A stretch of 58,443 nt of DNA. Source: CAZGTQ01 sp964528575 (GTDB lineage: Bacteria; Planctomycetota; UBA1135; GCA-002686595). Every line of letters starts with the position of its first letter. The first letter of the stretch is position 1. Below are positions 1-9,124 of the stretch, in pieces. The stretch spans positions 1 through 58,443 of the forward strand of contig CAZGTQ010000386.1 in NCBI GenBank assembly GCA_964528575.1. Direction: 5' to 3'. The notes beneath the pieces were generated by a model, which searched no databases, had not been told where the DNA came from, and was given only the letters and a program-made list of their open reading frames with translations. Both the position numbers and the translations under genes were made by a program.

Positions 1-1417
1 CGGCGAGCAGCTCGCGCGCGATGCGCGCCTCGCGCTTGCCGAGCTGCGCCGACAGCTCGCTCAGGAGCGCGGGCAGCTCCTCGACGCTCGCGTGCGTGAG
101 CCGGGGCAGCGTGGAGCCGCCGACCGTCACCGCGCGCGCGAACGGCTGGATGCGGCTCCCCTCGCACGCCGCGCACACCGACGTGTCGAGGAAGCGCTCG
201 AGCTGCTTGCGCTGCTGGCCGCGCTCCTGCGCGCGCTCGAGCGCCGGCAGGACGCCGCGGAAGCGCCGCTTCCAACTGTACTTGCCCTTGAAGCGCGCGC
301 CGTTCCAGCTCGCGACGTCCTCGAAGCGCGCGTCGCCCGCTCCGCGCAGCACGGTGCGACGCGCCTCGGCCGACAGGTCCTGCCACGGCGTGTCGAGGTC
401 GAAGCCGTGCGCGGCGGCGACCGACTCGAGGAACGCGAAGTCGACGCGCGGGAACAGGAGCGCGCCGCCGCTCGCGCGCGTCACGGCCAGCGCGCCGTCG
501 CGGATCGACAGGCGCGGGTCGGCGACGACGCGCGCCTCGGTCGGCCGGCGCCGCACGCCCAGGCCGTCGCACGCGGGGCAGGCGCCGTGCGGCGAGTTCG
601 GCGAGAACAGGCGCGGCTCGAGCGGCGGGCTCTCCGCTCCGCAGATCCCGCACGCGCGCTGCGTCGACCACGAGCGGACGCGCTCGGCGTCGCCCTCGCC
701 CCACAGGAGCGCGACGTCACCCCCGCCGAGCTCGACCGCGGCCTGGACCGACTCGCGCAGCCGGTCGCGTCCCGCCGCGCGCTCGACGCGGAAGCGGTCG
801 ACGACGACCTCGACCGAGTGGCGCTTGTAGCGCTCGAGGTCGGGTACCTCCTCGATGCGCCGCACGACGCCGTCGACGCGCACGCGCACGAAGCCCTTCT
901 TCGTGAGGCCGGCGAGCAGCGCCTTGTGCTCCCCCTTGCGGTCGCGCACGAGCGGCGCGAGCACGTGGACGCGCTCGCCCTCGAGCGCCTGCTCGACCTG
1001 GTCCAGGATCGACTCGACCGTCTGGCTGCGCAGCGCCTCGCCGTGCTCGGGGCAGTGGGCGGTCCCCGCGCGCGCGAACAGCACCCGCAGGTGGTCGACG
1101 ATCTCGGTCAGGGTGCCGACGGTCGAGCGCGGGCCGCGCTGGATCGCCTTCTGGTCGACCGCGATCGCCGGGGAGAGCCCCTCGACGTGGTCGACGTCGG
1201 GCTTCTCCATGCGGCCGAGGAACTGCCGCGCGTAGGCGGAGAGCGTCTCGAGGAAGCGCCGCTGGCCCTCGCGGAAGAGCGTGTCGAAGGCGAGGGAGGA
1301 CTTGCCGGAGCCGGAGACCCCAGTGATCGCCGTCAGGCGGTTGCGGGGGATCTCGACGTCGACGCCCCGCAGGTTGTTCTGGCGGGCGCCGCGGATCCGG
1401 ATCGCGTCCTCGCTCAT
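1..1417 (-). CDS. uvrA: UvrABC excinuclease subunit A, N-terminal half (cut by window edge)
   Basis: UvrA is the DNA-damage-sensing ATPase that loads UvrB in nucleotide excision repair. The reading frame runs leftward off the window, so about 472 N-terminal residues of a protein usually about 940 long are present. Visible features are the first Walker A (GVSGSGKSSLAFDTL, about residues 31-45), the downstream LSAYARQFLGRMEKPDVD segment, the CGIC...CPAC zinc-module cysteines and the C-x-x-C of the CAACEG segment. The ATG at 1417 is chosen because the next ATG upstream is in another frame and hits a stop. It points the same way as the inositol-monophosphatase gene but is separated from it by a 217-base gap containing a tandem repeat. 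The identity is very secure. Confidence 0.96.
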   Translation of the reverse strand, partial: MSEDAIRIRGARQNNLRGVDVEIPRNRLTAITGVSGSGKSSLAFDTLFREGQRRFLETLSAYARQFLGRMEKPDVDHVEGLSPAIAVDQKAIQRGPRSTVGTLTEIVDHLRVLFARAGTAHCPEHGEALRSQTVESILDQVEQALEGERVHVLAPLVRDRKGEHKALLAGLTKKGFVRVRVDGVVRRIEEVPDLERYKRHSVEVVVDRFRVERAAGRDRLRESVQAAVELGGGDVALLWGEGDAERVRSWSTQRACGICGAESPPLEPRLFSPNSPHGACPACDGLGVRRRPTEARVVADPRLSIRDGALAVTRASGGALLFPRVDFAFLESVAAAHGFDLDTPWQDLSAEARRTVLRGAGDARFEDVASWNGARFKGKYSWKRRFRGVLPALERAQERGQQRKQLERFLDTSVCAACEGSRIQPFARAVTVGGSTLPRLTHASVEELPALLSELSAQLGKREARIARELLA

Positions 1418-1591
1418 GGGGCGGACGGACGATCCTCGATCGTGCTCATGGGGGCTCGGGGGGGTCTGACCGCCGGCGCCAGTGGGCTCCGCGGCTCCCT
1501 GTCCGCGGCTCTCGGGGCGTCGACGAAGACGGGGCATCGTAGCAGCCGCCCCGACGGCTCGGAAGGCGAATCGGCCCGCCACGACGGGCCG

Positions 1592-1637
1592 CGTCGCCGG
1601 CGCGCCGATCGTCACGTCGCTGGCGCGCCGATCGTCA
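1592..1637. repeat. Two tandem 23-bp repeats overlapping the 3' end of the inositol-monophosphatase gene
   Basis: Two adjacent 23-base copies (1592-1614 and 1615-1637) differ at one position. Each contains the palindromic core GGCGCGCC followed by GATCG. The second copy includes the stop codon of the leftward inositol-monophosphatase gene, so the first copy lies just beyond its 3' end. No T-tract is seen, so it is not a typical intrinsic terminator. The rest of the 1418-1634 gap shows no convincing gene. Confidence 0.7.
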
Positions 1638-2432
1638 ACAGCGCACGCGCGCGCGAATCAGCTCGTGCAGCGGATCGCCGGCCGCCACGATGCTGCGTCC
1701 GTGCAGCCAGTCGTCCCCGCCCGCGGCGTCGGTGACGCGGCCGCCGGCCTCGCGCACGAGCAGCGCGCCCGCGGCGACGTCGTGCGGCGCGAGGTGCAGC
1801 TCCCAGAATCCGTCGAAGCGGCCGGCGGCGGTGTAGGCGAGGTCGAGCGCGGCCGAGCCGCCCCGGCGCAGGTCGCGCACGTCGTAGAAGAGCGCGTTCC
1901 AGTTCGCGAGGTTGTCGTGCTCGAGCTCCTCGCGCCGGTACGGGAACCCGGTCGCGAGGACCGACTCGCCCAGCTCGGTCGCGGGCGACACGGCGATCCG
2001 CGCGCCGTCGAGCTCGGCGCCGCGGCCCCGCGCCGCGGTGAACGTCTCGCCCAGCCGCGGCGCGTGCACTACGGCGATCTCGGGCTCGCCGTCGACGTAG
2101 AGCGCGACCGAGACGGCGAACTGCGGCAGGCGGTGGACGAAGTTCACCGTGCCGTCGAGCGGGTCGAGGTACCAGCGCGGGCCGCGGTCGCGCGGGCCGC
2201 CGTCGTGCACCTCCTCCTCCGCCTCGATCGCGTGGCCCGGGAACGCGGCGCGCAGGCGCTCGACGAGCAGCCGCTCGCTCGCGACGTCCGCCGCGGTGAC
2301 GAGGTCCCGCGCCGCGCTCTTGCGGCCGATCTGGGAGCGCTCGATGCGGCCGAGGTGCGAGAGCAGGAGCTCCCCCGCCGCGAGCGCCGCGTCGCGCGCG
2401 ACCGCCAGAGGCTCGACAGGAGCGCCGGTCAC
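1635..2432 (-). CDS. Inositol-1-monophosphatase family protein
   Basis: A 265-residue member of the Mg2+-dependent inositol monophosphatase (SuhB/ImpA) family, which hydrolyses phosphate monoesters such as inositol 1-phosphate. The metal-binding signatures are visible: EAEEE near residues 71-75, DPLDGT at 90-95, and the C-terminal WELHLAPHDVAAGALL carrying the last metal-binding Asp. The length is normal for the family. It starts with GTG inside a GTGA overlap with the stop of the PBP4-type gene (2429-2432), so it is the last gene of the M28 peptidase-PBP4-IMPase operon. The exact substrate cannot be read from the sequence; a histidinol-phosphatase-like or PAP-phosphatase activity is possible. 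Confidence 0.93.
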   Translation of the reverse strand: MTGAPVEPLAVARDAALAAGELLLSHLGRIERSQIGRKSAARDLVTAADVASERLLVERLRAAFPGHAIEAEEEVHDGGPRDRGPRWYLDPLDGTVNFVHRLPQFAVSVALYVDGEPEIAVVHAPRLGETFTAARGRGAELDGARIAVSPATELGESVLATGFPYRREELEHDNLANWNALFYDVRDLRRGGSAALDLAYTAAGRFDGFWELHLAPHDVAAGALLVREAGGRVTDAAGGDDWLHGRSIVAAGDPLHELIRARVRC

Positions 2433-4009
2433 AGGTCGAGCTCCGTGAAGAGCGTCGCGATCTCGTCGTGCATCGGCTTGAAGCAGCGCGTGTTCAGCCC
2501 GCTCGCCTCGGGCGGGTAGCCGACGAGGATCGCGAAGAACACGTCGCTGCCCGCGCGCGTCGTCGTCAGGCCCGAGAGCGCGCTCGCGCCGCGGATCCAG
2601 CCGGTCTTCGCGTGGACCCGCCCGTCGGCCGCGGTGCCGCGCATGCGCTCGCCCAGCGTGCCCGAGCGGCCCGCGACGGCGAGCGAATCGCGGTAGGCCC
2701 GCGCGAGCACGTCGCGGCGCGCGAGCACCGCGTCGAGCAGCGCCGAGATCTGCCGCGCCGTCGCGCGATCGTCGCGCGAGAGGCCCGACCCGTCGACCTG
2801 GACGAGCCCCGCGGACTGCACGCCCAGGCGCTCGAGCGCCCGCGCCGTGGCGCGCGCTCCGGCTGCGCGCGTCGCTTCGCCCTCGACCGCGAGCGCGGTC
2901 GCGAGGAACACCTGGTCCGCGACCGAGTTCGTCGACCACGTGTTGATCGGCACGAGCGTGTCGACGAGCGGCGACGTGATCCGCGCGAGCGGCGCGCCGG
3001 GCGGGACGTCGCGCGCGCGGCGCACCTCGCCCTCGAGCTCGATCCCGTGACGCCGCAGCCCGCCGGCGACGGCGTGCCCGAACAGCAGCACCGGGTCGGG
3101 GTGCGCGAAGCTGCTCGACCACGGGCCGATCGACGCGCCCAGCTCGCCCTTGACCGTGACCGCGGAGAGCGTCGCGCCGACGCGGACGTCGAGCTCGGTG
3201 CCCTGCACGGTGTCGACGCCGTACAGCTCGCGCAGGCCGTGCGGCGCGGGGTGCACCTCGACCGTCGCGCGCCCGCCGACCGGGCCGGGCGTCACCGACG
3301 CGGTGAGCAGGCCCGCGTTGAGCGTGAGCCCGCCGGAGCGCGCGCACGACTCGGTCCAGTGCTGGTTCGCCGGCGGCCAGCCCGGACCGGGCCCCGGCGC
3401 CTCGAACGTGCCCTCGTCGAGCAGGAGGTCGCCCCGGACGCGGCGCACGCCCAGACGCGCGAGCGCCTCGGCGAGCGGCCCGACGACGCGCTCCTCGACG
3501 CGGCCCGCGGCGTCGGGGTCGTAGAACGGATCGCCGCCCGCGCGCGCGACGAGGTCGCCCACGAGCACGTCCCCCTCGACCGCGCCGCGCGACTCGAAGC
3601 GCGTCTCGAGCTCGTGGTGCGGGCCGAGCAGCACGAGCGCCGCGGCCGTCGTCACGAGCTTCATGTTCGACGCGGGCAGCAGCGCGTGGTCGGCGAGGCG
3701 CGCGAGGAGCTCCTCGCTCGGCCCGCCCGGCCGCCGGATGCGCGCGTGCACGGCGACGACGACGTTCGACCCGCTCGCCCGGCCGCGCGAGACGCGCTCG
3801 GCCTCGCTCACCGCGCCCGCGATCGCGCTCTCGACGTCGCGCCGCAGCCGCTCGACCCGCGCCGCGTCGAGCGGCGGGAGCGCGATCGGCGGCGGCTCGT
3901 GCGCGACGGCGCCCGCGCCCGGCTCGTCCGGCCGCGGCCCGGCGCCCGACACGACGAACGGCCACAGCAGCGCCCCGAGCGCGATAGGCACCGCCGCGAC
4001 GAGGCTCAT
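2429..4009 (-). CDS. dacB: D-alanyl-D-alanine carboxypeptidase/endopeptidase, PBP4 type (peptidase S13)
   Basis: A 526-residue exported serine peptidase of family S13, which trims D-Ala from, or cuts cross-links in, peptidoglycan in the periplasm. An N-terminal hydrophobic segment (about residues 3-22) looks like a signal sequence or anchor. The three penicillin-binding motifs are all present: SNMK with Ser114 and Lys117, the S-x-N motif STN followed by SVAD, and KTG at 468-470. The large insertion between the first and second motifs is typical of PBP4. The start ATG overlaps the stop of the M28 peptidase gene by four bases (4006-4009), and its own stop overlaps the start of the IMPase gene. 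Family assignment is secure; the gene symbol follows the family name. Confidence 0.93.
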   Translation of the reverse strand: MSLVAAVPIALGALLWPFVVSGAGPRPDEPGAGAVAHEPPPIALPPLDAARVERLRRDVESAIAGAVSEAERVSRGRASGSNVVVAVHARIRRPGGPSEELLARLADHALLPASNMKLVTTAAALVLLGPHHELETRFESRGAVEGDVLVGDLVARAGGDPFYDPDAAGRVEERVVGPLAEALARLGVRRVRGDLLLDEGTFEAPGPGPGWPPANQHWTESCARSGGLTLNAGLLTASVTPGPVGGRATVEVHPAPHGLRELYGVDTVQGTELDVRVGATLSAVTVKGELGASIGPWSSSFAHPDPVLLFGHAVAGGLRRHGIELEGEVRRARDVPPGAPLARITSPLVDTLVPINTWSTNSVADQVFLATALAVEGEATRAAGARATARALERLGVQSAGLVQVDGSGLSRDDRATARQISALLDAVLARRDVLARAYRDSLAVAGRSGTLGERMRGTAADGRVHAKTGWIRGASALSGLTTTRAGSDVFFAILVGYPPEASGLNTRCFKPMHDEIATLFTELDL

Positions 4010-5679
4010 CCGGACGGCGGCGGTGGCCGGTCGTCGTCGTTCGCCAGCAGCCATGCCGTGTTGTACGCGAGGCGCGCGGTGCGCGCGATCTTGTCGAGAT
4101 CGAGCAGGTCGATGGTGTCGCGCCACGTGTGGTAGTCGGGGTTCTCGTTGATCCGTCCCTCGAAGAAGAAGAGCACGGGGACGCCGATCTCGTGGAACGA
4201 GTAGTGGTCCGAACGCTGCCAGAGCTGGTCGGGGTCGTTCGTGTGGATCTTGCGGATGCGCGCGCGCTCGAGCCGCTTCGCGCGCTCGAGCAGGTCCTCG
4301 AAGTCCTTGTTGTACTGGCAGCCGATCGCGTAGACCTCGTTCGCGTCGCCGCGGCCGACCATGTCGAGGTTGATCATCGCGACGACCTGCGCACGCGCCA
4401 CCGGCAGGTTCTTCGCGAGCGCGCGGCTGCCGACGAGCCCGTCCTCCTCCGCGCCGAACGCGCAGAACAGGACGGAGCGGCGCGAGCCCGCCGCCGCGAA
4501 CGCGCCGGCGATCTCGAGCATCGCCGCGGTGCCCGACGCGTTGTCGTCGGCGCCGAAGCCGATGCGGCCGCGGGCGTCGACGCCGACGTGGTCGTAGTGC
4601 GCGCCGACGACGACGAACTCGTCCGCGAGCACCGCGTCGGTGCCCGGCAGCCACGCGACGACGTTGTCGACGCTCGTCGTCGTGTCGCGCGCCGCGCTCG
4701 CGAGCGTCACGGTGCGTCCCTCGGCTTCGCGCGCCTCGGGCCGGCCCGCCCGGTCGATCTTGTCCGCGAGCGGCAGCACGTCGAAGCCCAGCACGCGCTC
4801 GGCCGCCGCGGGCGTGACCTCGAGCACGGGAATCGGCACGCCCGTCGGCCGCTGGCCGCCGCGCGCGCGCAGCTCGACGAACTCGGCGTACGTGTGGCGG
4901 AAACCGAGCCGCGCCGGCTCCGGCTCGTCGCGCGCCGGCTCGTGGCCGTCGTCCTCGTCCGGCGGCGGGCGCCGCACGACGAGGACGCCGGCGACCTTCT
5001 TCGCGTACAGCTTCGCGAGCTTCGAGTGGAGGTCGGCGGCGGGCGAGACCGGCGGACCCTCGAACAGGCGCCTGTGGCGCGGCTCGCCCTCGATGATCAC
5101 CGCGACCTTGCCCTCGAGGTCGTTGCCCTTCAGGTCGTCGTAGCGCTCGCCGTCCACCGCGATGCCGTAGCCGACGAAGATCGGCTCGCCGCTCGCCCGG
5201 CCGCCGGCGTGCGGCGCGGGCACGAAGTCGACGCCGTACTCGAGCTCGTCCGTCTCGCCGCCCGCCTCGACGCGCAGCGCGCAGTCGGACGGCACGGGCT
5301 CCTGGCCCTCGTGCGCGAACGGGTCGAGATACGCGCCGACGCCGTCCGTGGCGGGCTCCTGCGCCGCCGCCTCGCCGCGCGGGCTCGACGACGCGCGCTT
5401 GCGCAGCTCCGACACCGGACGCAGCCCGAGCGAGCGAAGCTCCCCGGCGACGTACTCGGCTGCGCGCCGCAGCCCGGCGCTCGGCGAGTCGCGGCCCTCG
5501 AGCGGCGCGGTGCAGAGCTGCACGAGGTGCGCCTCGACGTCCTGCTCCTCGATCGTGCCGAAGCCGGCCTCGTGGCCGCCGCCGGGCGCCTGCGCGGCGC
5601 CCAGCGCGAGGATCAGCGCGGCCGGCGCGGCCCACGGGGCGCGGAACGTGGCGCGCAAGGAGGCTCGGAGCGGCTGCAT
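4006..5679 (-). CDS. M28 family zinc aminopeptidase with PA-type insertion, exported
   Basis: A 557-residue secreted zinc peptidase. Residues 1-31 form a signal peptide ending near AAQA. The central part (about 100-330) fits the protease-associated insertion common in this family. The M28 catalytic set is complete: His361 in GAHYDHVG, Asp378 in GADDNASG, Glu411-Glu412 in FGAEEDG, Asp439 in INLDMVG and His517 in DYHTWRDT. It is the first gene of a leftward operon with the PBP4-type carboxypeptidase and the IMPase protein, joined by an ATGA overlap. The neighbours suggest peptide or cell-wall fragment processing in the periplasm, but the substrate is not determinable. The 57 bases upstream hold no recognised gene. 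Confidence 0.92.
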   Translation of the reverse strand: MQPLRASLRATFRAPWAAPAALILALGAAQAPGGGHEAGFGTIEEQDVEAHLVQLCTAPLEGRDSPSAGLRRAAEYVAGELRSLGLRPVSELRKRASSSPRGEAAAQEPATDGVGAYLDPFAHEGQEPVPSDCALRVEAGGETDELEYGVDFVPAPHAGGRASGEPIFVGYGIAVDGERYDDLKGNDLEGKVAVIIEGEPRHRRLFEGPPVSPAADLHSKLAKLYAKKVAGVLVVRRPPPDEDDGHEPARDEPEPARLGFRHTYAEFVELRARGGQRPTGVPIPVLEVTPAAAERVLGFDVLPLADKIDRAGRPEAREAEGRTVTLASAARDTTTSVDNVVAWLPGTDAVLADEFVVVGAHYDHVGVDARGRIGFGADDNASGTAAMLEIAGAFAAAGSRRSVLFCAFGAEEDGLVGSRALAKNLPVARAQVVAMINLDMVGRGDANEVYAIGCQYNKDFEDLLERAKRLERARIRKIHTNDPDQLWQRSDHYSFHEIGVPVLFFFEGRINENPDYHTWRDTIDLLDLDKIARTARLAYNTAWLLANDDDRPPPPSG

Positions 5680-5736
5680 GGGCTCATTCTGGGCCGGGCG
5701 CGCGCGCGAAGCAACGCGCGCTCCGTTCAGGCGCCG

Positions 5737-7698
5737 TCAGCGGGGCGTCAGCGCGATGCCGTTCGAGGCGGTCCAGCCCAGCGGCGCGTCGGGGGCGCGG
5801 AAGAACGCGCGGAAGAACAGGGCGCGGCCGCGCACCCTCGCGCCCGCGGGGATCGGGACCGTCGCGGCGGCGGCGCCGTCGGAGCGCGCGAGCGGGAACG
5901 TCCACGCCTCGCCGGGGACGAGGCCGCTCGCGTCCGCGCCGATCGGCCGGAGCGACGCGACGAGCAGACCGGGGGCGTCGGGCGGCGCGTGCTCCACCGC
6001 GAGCACGATCCGGGCGCCGGCCGCTGGCTGACCCTCGGGCGCGAGCCGCGGCTGCCGCTCGCCCTCGCCGACCAGACCGTCGTCGAACGCGACGACCGCG
6101 CCCCAGCGGCCCTCGACCGGCACGTCGACGGCGAGCTCGCCCTGTTCGACGCGCACGCTCGTCGCCCCCAGGCGCCACCCGCGCAGGCCTCCGGCGGGCG
6201 ACACGCTGACGACGCTCGGGTCGGCCGACGCGACGCTCATCTGGGGCCACGCGACGGCGAACGTGCGCACCTCGCCGTCGGCGTAGCGGCCGCGCAGTTG
6301 CAGCGGCACCTCCGACCCGGGGCGCTCGAGCACGACGGTGTCGGCCGGCTCGAACGCGACGAGGCGCGTTCCGCCGTCGAGCACGTCGAGGATCTCGTCC
6401 GCGATCCGGTTCGCGAGGAGCTGGTTGCCCAGCCGGCTCACATGGCAGCAGTCGTCGATGTACAGCGGCTGCTCGACGTCCTCGAACACGTAGCGCAGGT
6501 CGTGGAAGCGCACGCCGGCGCGCGCGAGCGCCGCCCCCGCAGCGGCGAGGCGCGGATAGCCGAGCTCGACGCCCTCGCGCCAGATGTTGTTCTCGCTGAT
6601 CGCGATCGGCGCTTCCTCGGGGGCGATCGGCTTGGAGCCCTCGACGTACTGGTTCGGCTGCAGGAAGTGCAGGTACGCGATGCCCTCGGCCGCGCACATG
6701 CGGTGCAGCAGGAGCGAGCAGCGCGCCCAGTGCTCGGCGATGTCGTCGTACAGCGCCTCGCCCTGCGGGTGCGCGAACGGCGGGCCCGTCACGTCGGTCG
6801 AGAGCAGCTCGCCCTTCGAGTACGTCTCCAGCGCGACGACCGCCTCGCTCACACGCTTCTGCAGCGAGAGATCGCGGATGCGCCACGCGAGCTGCGCCAG
6901 GATCGAGCGCCGCGCCACGGGACCCGAGAGCGTGGCGGCCCACTCGCGCCGCTGGTCGCGCACGTACACGAGCCGGCCGAGGCGGCGCTGGCTCTCGACG
7001 TCGGGCAGGGGCGACATCAAGAGGTGCCACTGGCGCGGGTAGAACGGGTTGATGCCGTTGCGCACGTTGAGCGGTCGCGTCAGCGCGACCTCGTTGAAGC
7101 CGTCGAGGTTGACGAGCACGTCGAGCTCGCCTCCCATCGACAGCACGTACGCGAGCGACATGAGCTGCTGCGGTTGCTTGTAGCCGCCGATCGCGAGGCG
7201 CACGAAGACGATCTCGCGGTCGACGAAGGCGGCCGACTCGCGCAGGCGCGCGCTCAGCGTCTCGTCGCCCTGCGCGGAGAGCCACCACGCGACGGAGCCG
7301 CCGACGACGCCGACGATCAGCTTGTCCTCCGAGCGCTCCTGGATCGTGTCGCTCGCGTCGGTGAACCCGAAGTCGTTGATCGGGTTGTCCTCGTGGTGGC
7401 GCGGGAACCCTTCGAGGTCGTTCGCCGCCTTCGACCAGACGAAGCCGAGGTACGGGTGCACCGTCAGGAAGACCTGCGCGAGCTGCCCCGGGCTCTCCTG
7501 CACCTCGGTGGCGGACTCGGCGAGGGCGAGCTTCTCGTGGCGCACGCGCCAGTAGCCGAACCGGCGGCCGTCGAACGCGCCGTACGCGACGAGCGCGATC
7601 GCCTCGGCCGCGCCGAGGCAGAGCAGCGCGAGCGCGAGCGCGAAAGCGACGCGCTTGCCGAGGCCGAGCGGCGGCGCTTCTCGTGCTCCACGAACCAT
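5737..7698 (-). CDS. SGNH-hydrolase-like membrane-anchored protein with C-terminal Ig-like region
   Basis: A 653-residue protein with one N-terminal membrane anchor (about residues 17-40). An SGNH-like domain (about 125-460) shows block I as GGS (VVGGSVAWWL, Ser135), a block-III-like NLDGFNE, and a C-terminal catalytic-type Asp and His in DDCCHVSRLGNQLL. The last 180 residues read like bacterial Ig-like (Big) material, with SADPSVVSVSPAGG. The ATG at 7698 was chosen because upstream codons are low-complexity and overlap the DUF5989 gene. It lies 22 bases downstream of that gene and is probably co-transcribed. Proteins of this type occur in exopolysaccharide loci as putative O-acyl esterases or acyltransferases; that role is inferred. 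Confidence 0.8.
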   Translation of the reverse strand: MVRGAREAPPLGLGKRVAFALALALLCLGAAEAIALVAYGAFDGRRFGYWRVRHEKLALAESATEVQESPGQLAQVFLTVHPYLGFVWSKAANDLEGFPRHHEDNPINDFGFTDASDTIQERSEDKLIVGVVGGSVAWWLSAQGDETLSARLRESAAFVDREIVFVRLAIGGYKQPQQLMSLAYVLSMGGELDVLVNLDGFNEVALTRPLNVRNGINPFYPRQWHLLMSPLPDVESQRRLGRLVYVRDQRREWAATLSGPVARRSILAQLAWRIRDLSLQKRVSEAVVALETYSKGELLSTDVTGPPFAHPQGEALYDDIAEHWARCSLLLHRMCAAEGIAYLHFLQPNQYVEGSKPIAPEEAPIAISENNIWREGVELGYPRLAAAGAALARAGVRFHDLRYVFEDVEQPLYIDDCCHVSRLGNQLLANRIADEILDVLDGGTRLVAFEPADTVVLERPGSEVPLQLRGRYADGEVRTFAVAWPQMSVASADPSVVSVSPAGGLRGWRLGATSVRVEQGELAVDVPVEGRWGAVVAFDDGLVGEGERQPRLAPEGQPAAGARIVLAVEHAPPDAPGLLVASLRPIGADASGLVPGEAWTFPLARSDGAAAATVPIPAGARVRGRALFFRAFFRAPDAPLGWTASNGIALTPR

Positions 7699-7720
7699 CA
7701 GAACGCGTCCGGCTGCGCGG

Positions 7721-7948
7721 CTAGAAGATCGTGTACACGAACTGGCCGCCGCGGTCGCGCGTGAGGACGTACAGCACGACGAGGGCGACGACGAGCATGA
7801 CGAGCGGGGTGAGCCACCATAGGATCGTGCGCCCCGCGAAAGCCGCGAACTCGCGCAACAACCCCGGCGACTCCGCACGGACGGGCGCGCGGCGCCCCTG
7901 GTGGGTCGCCTCCGTCCGTTGTCGATCGCGTGCGGGCGTCAGCCCCAT
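7721..7948 (-). CDS. DUF5989 family membrane micro-protein
   Basis: A 75-residue protein with one transmembrane helix (WWLTPLVMLVVALVVLYVL) and the terminal FVYTIF signature I associate with DUF5989, a small family found next to SxtJ-like membrane proteins, carbamoyltransferases and SGNH proteins. Start choice: the ATG at 7948 has a GGAG six bases upstream; an in-frame ATG at 7954 is the alternative and gives 77 residues. Its neighbour downstream is the large SGNH-like protein, and two more SGNH genes lie divergently 132 bases away. No carbamoyltransferase or SxtJ partner is in the window. The biochemical role is unknown; a structural membrane subunit is the simplest idea. Confidence 0.75.
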   Translation of the reverse strand: MGLTPARDRQRTEATHQGRRAPVRAESPGLLREFAAFAGRTILWWLTPLVMLVVALVVLYVLTRDRGGQFVYTIF

Positions 7949-8080
7949 CTCCATCTCCGTGTCCGTATCGCTACCCTCCGCTCCCCCGGCCTCCGTCCGC
8001 CCGGCCAACGCTCGTGCGGCGCAGCCGGGGCGCACGAGTCTAGCACGCGTCGTCCGGCCGGACAGGGCCGGAGGAACGGC

Positions 8081-9124
8081 GTGAAGCGCGCCGGCTCCGC
8101 GCGGCTCAAGCTCGCGCTCTTGGTGCTGTCGACGCTCGTCGCTCTGGTCGCGGCCGAGCTCCTGTGCCGGGTCGTGCTCGTGCGCCGCTGGCAGCGGACC
8201 GCTACGGCCTGGGACGAGCCGCTCTTTCGCATCGACCAGGATCGGACGCTCGCGTACCGGATGCACGCCGACACGGAGCGCGAGCTCGTCGTCGAGAGCG
8301 GATCGGGCGAGCCGTGGCACTACACGATCAACGCCGCGGGGTTGCGCGACGACCCGCCGACCGCGCGCGACGGCCGGCGGCGCGTCGTCGTGCTCGGCGA
8401 CTCGTACACGTTCGGCTGGGCGGTCGACCAGGGCGAGGAGTACCCCGCGCAGCTCGAGCGGCTCCTGCGCGACGACGGCTGGCCGGTCGACGTGATCAAC
8501 GCCGGCGTGCCCGGCTACAACACCGTGCAGCAGGCTCGGTACCTCGCGCTCGATGCGCTCGCGCTCGAGCCCGACCTCGTCGTGCTCGGCTTCGTGATGA
8601 ACGACGGCGAGCCGCAGAACAGCGTTCCGGTGCACCCGTCGCTGGCGTACTCGAACGTGCGGCTGTGGGGCTTCGAGCTCGCGAAGGGACCGCTGAACCG
8701 GCTCTTGGGCGCGAGCGAGGAGGAGCCGCTGTTCGCGCCCCGGCTCTGCGCGCCGGGCTACCCGTACTACGAGAGCTTCCGGCCCGGCGCGAGCAAGGGG
8801 CCGGTGGCCCTCGCCGCGCTCGCGCGGATCGCGGCGCTGTGCCGCGCGAACGGCGTCGATTTCGTCTGCTTCGTGCTCCCCGACTTCACCGATCGCTTCG
8901 CCCCCGGCTACGACGCGATGGCGATCCACCGGCTCGTGCGCGAGACGTGCGCGGACGCGGACGCGCTCTGCCACGACCTCCTGCCCGCGTTCCTGGGCCG
9001 CGACCACCGCGCGCTGCACGTCGCGGGCGACGGCCATCCGAACGCGCGGGCGCACGCGCTGTTCGCCGCGACGATGGCGATCGCGATCCGGCGCGACTTC
9101 CCCCGGCTGGCGCAGCCGCGATGA
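8081..9124 (+). CDS. SGNH/GDSL hydrolase family protein, membrane-anchored
   Basis: A 347-residue protein with an N-terminal anchor (about residues 9-30) and a complete SGNH hydrolase signature: block I VVVLGDSYTFGW with Ser108, the Gly of the VINAGVPGYNT block II, LGFVMND (Asn174) as block III, and the C-terminal GDGHPNARAHALF with Asp317 and His319. The expected activity is esterase/lipase or carbohydrate O-acyl transfer in the periplasm. The GTG start is supported by GGAGG about seven bases upstream. It begins a rightward pair: its stop overlaps the ATG of the next SGNH-like gene by four bases. The 132 bases separating it from the divergent DUF5989 gene should hold the promoters of both units. 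Confidence 0.88.
   Translation: MKRAGSARLKLALLVLSTLVALVAAELLCRVVLVRRWQRTATAWDEPLFRIDQDRTLAYRMHADTERELVVESGSGEPWHYTINAAGLRDDPPTARDGRRRVVVLGDSYTFGWAVDQGEEYPAQLERLLRDDGWPVDVINAGVPGYNTVQQARYLALDALALEPDLVVLGFVMNDGEPQNSVPVHPSLAYSNVRLWGFELAKGPLNRLLGASEEEPLFAPRLCAPGYPYYESFRPGASKGPVALAALARIAALCRANGVDFVCFVLPDFTDRFAPGYDAMAIHRLVRETCADADALCHDLLPAFLGRDHRALHVAGDGHPNARAHALFAATMAIAIRRDFPRLAQPR

Noticed and set aside
4129..7764. Open frame of about 1200 codons antisense to the M28 peptidase and SGNH genes
   Set aside because: It spans two well-supported genes on the other strand, and its composition is that of a shadow frame.
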